Below, piece by piece: positions 62,838-64,000 of a stretch of DNA of 64,000 nucleotides. This DNA comes from Agromyces badenianii (lineage in GTDB: Bacteria; Actinomycetota; Actinomycetes; Actinomycetales; Microbacteriaceae): NCBI RefSeq assembly GCF_003070885.1, contig NZ_CP028913.1, positions 992,001 through 1,056,000 of the forward strand. Reading direction: 5' to 3'. The notes beneath the pieces were generated by a model. It was given only the letters and a program-made list of their open reading frames with translations, ran no database searches and had not been told where the DNA came from. Positions within the stretch are counted from its first letter, which is position 1, and each line of letters begins with the position of its first letter. The translations under genes and the position numbers were made by a program.

Positions 62838-63496
62838 TCCGGGTCGCACTCGCCGACGACCAGCTGCTCGTGCGGGCGGGCTTCCGAGCACTGCTCGACG
62901 CAGAGGAGGGCGTCGAGGTCGTGGGGGAGGCTTCGAGCGGCGAGGAACTGCTCGAACTCGTGCGCCGGGAACCCGTCGACGTCGTGCTGATGGACATCCG
63001 CATGCCCGACGGCGACGGCCTCTGGGCGACCGAGCAGATCGCCGCCGATCCGCGCCTCGCGGGGGTGCGGGTCGTCATCGTCACGACCTTCGAGCTCGAC
63101 GAGTACGTCGCCCGAGCGGTGCGCGCCGGCGCGAGCGGATTCCTCGTGAAGGACACTGAGCCCGTCGACCTCATCCGCGCCGTGCGGGTCGTGGCGAGCG
63201 GTGAGGCGCTGTTGTCGCCCGGGGTCACGAAGCGGCTGCTCGAGCGCATGTCGATCGGGCTTCGCGACGCCCCCGACGAGGCGCGGCTCGCGGCGCTGAC
63301 CGAACGGGAACGCGAAGTGCTGCGACTCGTCGGCCTCGGCCTCACGAACGACGAGATCGCGGCCCGGCTCGTGCTCAGCCCGCTCACCGCCAAGACGCAC
63401 GTCTCGCGCATCATGTCGAAGCTCGCCGCCCGCGACCGGGTGCACCTCGTGGTCGTCGCCTACGAGTCGGGTCTCGTGGCGCCCGGGTGGCAGTAG
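62834..63496 (+). CDS. NarL/LuxR-type response regulator
   Basis: 220 residues from the ATG at 62834. The receiver domain has the acidic pocket ADDQ, phospho-acceptor D54 (VVLMDIRMPDG), the T in VIVTTFELDEY and the K in FLVKDTEP. The C-terminal LuxR HTH is LTEREREVLRLVGLGLTNDEIAARLVLSPLTAKTHVSRIMSKL. It is the partner of the overlapping kinase. The SHOCT-type gene 150 nt downstream, behind a perfect palindrome, is a possible target. Confidence 0.95.
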   Translation: MIRVALADDQLLVRAGFRALLDAEEGVEVVGEASSGEELLELVRREPVDVVLMDIRMPDGDGLWATEQIAADPRLAGVRVVIVTTFELDEYVARAVRAGASGFLVKDTEPVDLIRAVRVVASGEALLSPGVTKRLLERMSIGLRDAPDEARLAALTEREREVLRLVGLGLTNDEIAARLVLSPLTAKTHVSRIMSKLAARDRVHLVVVAYESGLVAPGWQ

Positions 63497-63535
63497 CCGC
63501 GGCATCCGTCGGCTCGCACGCCGAGCCCGATGGCA

Positions 63536-63551
63536 TGCTCCCGCGGGAGCA
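63536..63551. promoter_or_regulatory. Perfect 16-bp palindrome
   Basis: TGCTCCCGCGGGAGCA in the 153-nt gap between the response regulator and the SHOCT-type gene. Either a short terminator hairpin or a dimeric regulator site; it is followed by no T-run. Confidence 0.5.
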
Positions 63552-63649
63552 GCCGAAGTGACTCCGTCGGGCGGATTCGCGGATGCCGCGGGACTCACGA
63601 GACTCGACCCGACGGCCCGACCGCGGGTCGCACGATCAAGGGAGACATC

Positions 63650-63958
63650 ATGCTCGCCACCCTCGCGACCACCGCAGTGGTCACCCACGCCGGCCCATGG
63701 GCGGCCGGCTTCGGATGGGTCTTCTTCCTCATTCCGATCTTCTGGTTCCTCGTCATCGGCCTGATCATCTTCCTCGTCGCCCGGAATCGTCGGCACTTCT
63801 GGGCGACCGGCGGCCCGAGCGGCTCGTACGGCCCGCCGTGGATGCGCGGCGGCAGTGCCGAGTCGACCCTCTCCGAGCGTTTCGCCAAGGGCGACATCGA
63901 CGAGACCGAGTACCGCGCCCGCCTTGAGGTGCTGCGCGCGAATCGTCCGAACGCCTGA
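63650..63958 (+). CDS. Small membrane protein with a SHOCT-like tail
   Basis: 102 residues from the ATG at 63650 with AAGGGAGAC upstream; 40 further codons are open 5' but have no ribosome site. One strong span (FGWVFFLIPIFWFLVIGLIIFLVA, about residues 21-45) is followed by a Gly/Ser/Pro linker. It ends in a short helical motif TLSERFAKGDIDETEYRARLEVL, the SHOCT pattern often found at the C-terminus of small membrane proteins. Function unknown; it may be a target of the adjacent two-component system. Confidence 0.85.
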   Translation: MLATLATTAVVTHAGPWAAGFGWVFFLIPIFWFLVIGLIIFLVARNRRHFWATGGPSGSYGPPWMRGGSAESTLSERFAKGDIDETEYRARLEVLRANRPNA

Positions 63959-63965
63959 GCGTCGA

Positions 63966-63997
63966 CGAGGGGCGGATGCCGCGGCATCCGCCCCTCG
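63966..63997. terminator. 32-bp perfect palindrome terminator
   Basis: CGAGGGGCGGATGCC (63966-63980), GC, GGCATCCGCCCCTCG (63983-63997). 15-bp arms with essentially no loop, 8 nt after the stop. It contains an inverted pair of CGGATGCC / GGCATCCG. Confidence 0.85.
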
Positions 63998-64000
63998 CAC

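Overview
The window is a contiguous piece of a high-G+C actinobacterial chromosome, about 70% G+C by eye, most likely from the family Microbacteriaceae (an Agromyces- or Microbacterium-like organism). The basis is the gene order hom-thrC-thrB-rho-prfA...prmC-tsaC-wecA-atpIBEFHAGDC, an actinobacterial Rho with a long Q/R/D/G-rich insertion, many GTG starts, and -10 boxes lying 6-9 nt before start codons, as in leaderless transcription. I saw no rRNA, tRNA, CRISPR array, prophage or insertion sequence. Placement to genus is inference.

Layout. 1-3365: threonine genes hom (cut by the window edge), thrC and thrB. 3366-7012: rho with a structured leader, then prfA. 7086-8698 (minus): cysK-cysE for cysteine synthesis. 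8781-12522: prmC, then a TetR regulator divergent from a DrrAB-type ABC exporter. 12619-22290: tsaC, a WecA-type transferase, an AtpI-like protein and the complete F1Fo ATP synthase operon, with strong hairpins on both sides of atpA. 22300-26118: a P-loop kinase, YaaA, an alkylation-repair pair (ogt-tag) and a DUF4192 protein. 26105-31079: amine/polyamine catabolism (FAD oxidoreductase, class III aminotransferase, Lrp/AsnC regulator, aldehyde dehydrogenase).

31141-49034 is the most unusual region: FHA protein, PP2C phosphatase, membrane Ser/Thr kinase with an Fn3-like ectodomain, a 1963-residue single-span protein of Ig/cadherin-like and Fn3 repeats, MoxR ATPase, DUF58 protein, a TgpA-type membrane transglutaminase homologue that lacks its catalytic Cys and His, a zinc-ribbon FHA protein, and an FtsK/EccC-like ATPase. 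Most of these genes overlap by 4 nt. I read this as one phosphorylation-controlled envelope-assembly or secretion system of unknown function.

49183-55903: a PotDABC polyamine importer, then (minus) GABA transaminase and an asparaginase. With 26105-31079 these make a polyamine uptake and degradation set that the 18-kb kinase/Ig/FtsK cluster splits in two. 55973-63958: OsmC protein, a lysozyme-like lipoprotein, an acyltransferase, a degenerate phosphopantetheinyl-transferase-like protein, dxr, the site-2 protease rseP, a two-component system and a SHOCT-type membrane protein. A recurring octamer, CGGATGCC/GGCATCCG, is scattered through the window and forms the stems of several terminators.
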